Source: Chloroflexota bacterium (lineage in GTDB: Bacteria > Chloroflexota > Anaerolineae > Promineifilales > Promineifilaceae). Taken from it: a DNA stretch of 5,054 nt. Each line of letters begins with the position of its first letter. Position 1 is the first letter of the stretch. Shown here piece by piece: positions 4,775 to 5,054 of the stretch. The stretch is from assembly GCA_024640485.1 (NCBI GenBank), contig JAHEEY010000357.1, positions 1-5,054 of the forward strand. Direction: 5' to 3'. The position numbers and the translations under genes were made by a program. Below the pieces are notes generated by a model that ran no database searches, was not told where the DNA came from, and saw nothing but the letters and a program-made list of their open reading frames with translations.

Positions 4775-5054
4775 TCAGGGGCCGCAGATGCCCAACCCCT
4801 CGGCCAATGCCGGACAGGGCAGCGACAAGGCGCCCAGCGGCTCCTGGCTCATGTCGTTCAGCACTCCGCGGAGAGCAAGGTTGACGGACAGCCCGGCAGG
4901 CCAGCTGACCTCGCCGCTGAGGTCCATTGAGCGGGCCAATCCCACCGGTATCTGGTACACCCCCTGCCCTGCGGGAATCATCTGTTCGCCGCCACCGCCG
5001 CCACCGCCGCCGCCACTGCCGGCAGCGGCGTCCTGCTGGAAGTCAAAGGCTAAT
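4775..5054 (-). CDS. C-terminal part of an unrecognised protein with a polyglycine run (partial)
   Basis: On the minus strand the frame is open from the right edge (first full codon at 5053) to the TGA at 4775-4777, giving 92 residues. A Met codon at 4979-4981 is internal, because the frame continues upstream without a stop and no Shine-Dalgarno site precedes it, so the real start lies outside the window. The visible part begins LAFDFQQDAAAGSG, then has nine glycines in a row (4988-5014, GGC and GGT codons), then a hydrophobic, beta-strand-like domain of about 67 residues with two cysteines near the end (LPCPALAEGLGICGP). A Gly run before a small terminal domain resembles a flexible linker. 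The cysteine pair and lack of charge would suit an exported protein, but the N-terminus is not visible and no family is recognised. It is convergent with the FHA gene and shares its terminator. Confidence 0.6.
   Translation of the reverse strand, partial: LAFDFQQDAAAGSGGGGGGGGGEQMIPAGQGVYQIPVGLARSMDLSGEVSWPAGLSVNLALRGVLNDMSQEPLGALSLPCPALAEGLGICGP

Overview
The window is GC-rich bacterial DNA with densely packed genes, Shine-Dalgarno sites, sigma70-type promoters and intrinsic terminators. The overall style (GC-rich, URO-D-like paralogs, YegP-type DUF1508 protein, membrane-anchored FHA protein) would fit a Chloroflexota member such as Anaerolineae or Caldilineae. That is an impression from composition and gene content, and no marker gene here confirms it.

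Layout. (1) 1-339 (+): the 3' end of a small protein of unknown function, cut by the left edge. (2) 340-586: a non-coding gap with a weak -10-like element and a good ribosome site. (3) 587-3396 (+): a tight three-gene cluster with gaps of 27 and 11 nt. It encodes a URO-D-fold protein with a TTG start, a HAD-superfamily hydrolase with Ser in place of the second motif-I Asp, and a cytoplasmic-looking class-C beta-lactamase-type serine hydrolase. (4) 3397-3459: a strong hairpin between convergent genes, best read as the terminator of the minus-strand gene. (5) 3460-3795 (-): a two-repeat YegP/DUF1508 protein. (6) 3796-4027: an AT-richer divergent regulatory region with a recognisable promoter for each flanking gene and two perfect inverted repeats. 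(7) 4028-4648 (+): a membrane-anchored protein with a C-terminal FHA domain. Its start is placed at the ATG at 4028, because the upstream TTG at 3932 is the -35 box of its promoter. (8) 4649-4774: a bidirectional intrinsic terminator and a second hairpin. (9) 4775-5054 (-): the C-terminal part of an unrecognised protein with a nine-glycine run, cut by the right edge.

Working together: the three plus-strand enzymes are almost certainly co-transcribed and may act on a common small molecule, but the sequence does not name the substrate. All three depart from the textbook motifs of their superfamilies, so they look like specialised paralogs rather than housekeeping enzymes. The YegP and FHA genes share a divergent promoter region and could be co-regulated. 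I see no CRISPR array, insertion sequence, tRNA, rRNA, phage gene or recognised defence system. The window looks mostly ordinary; the operon of divergent paralogs is the most interesting item.
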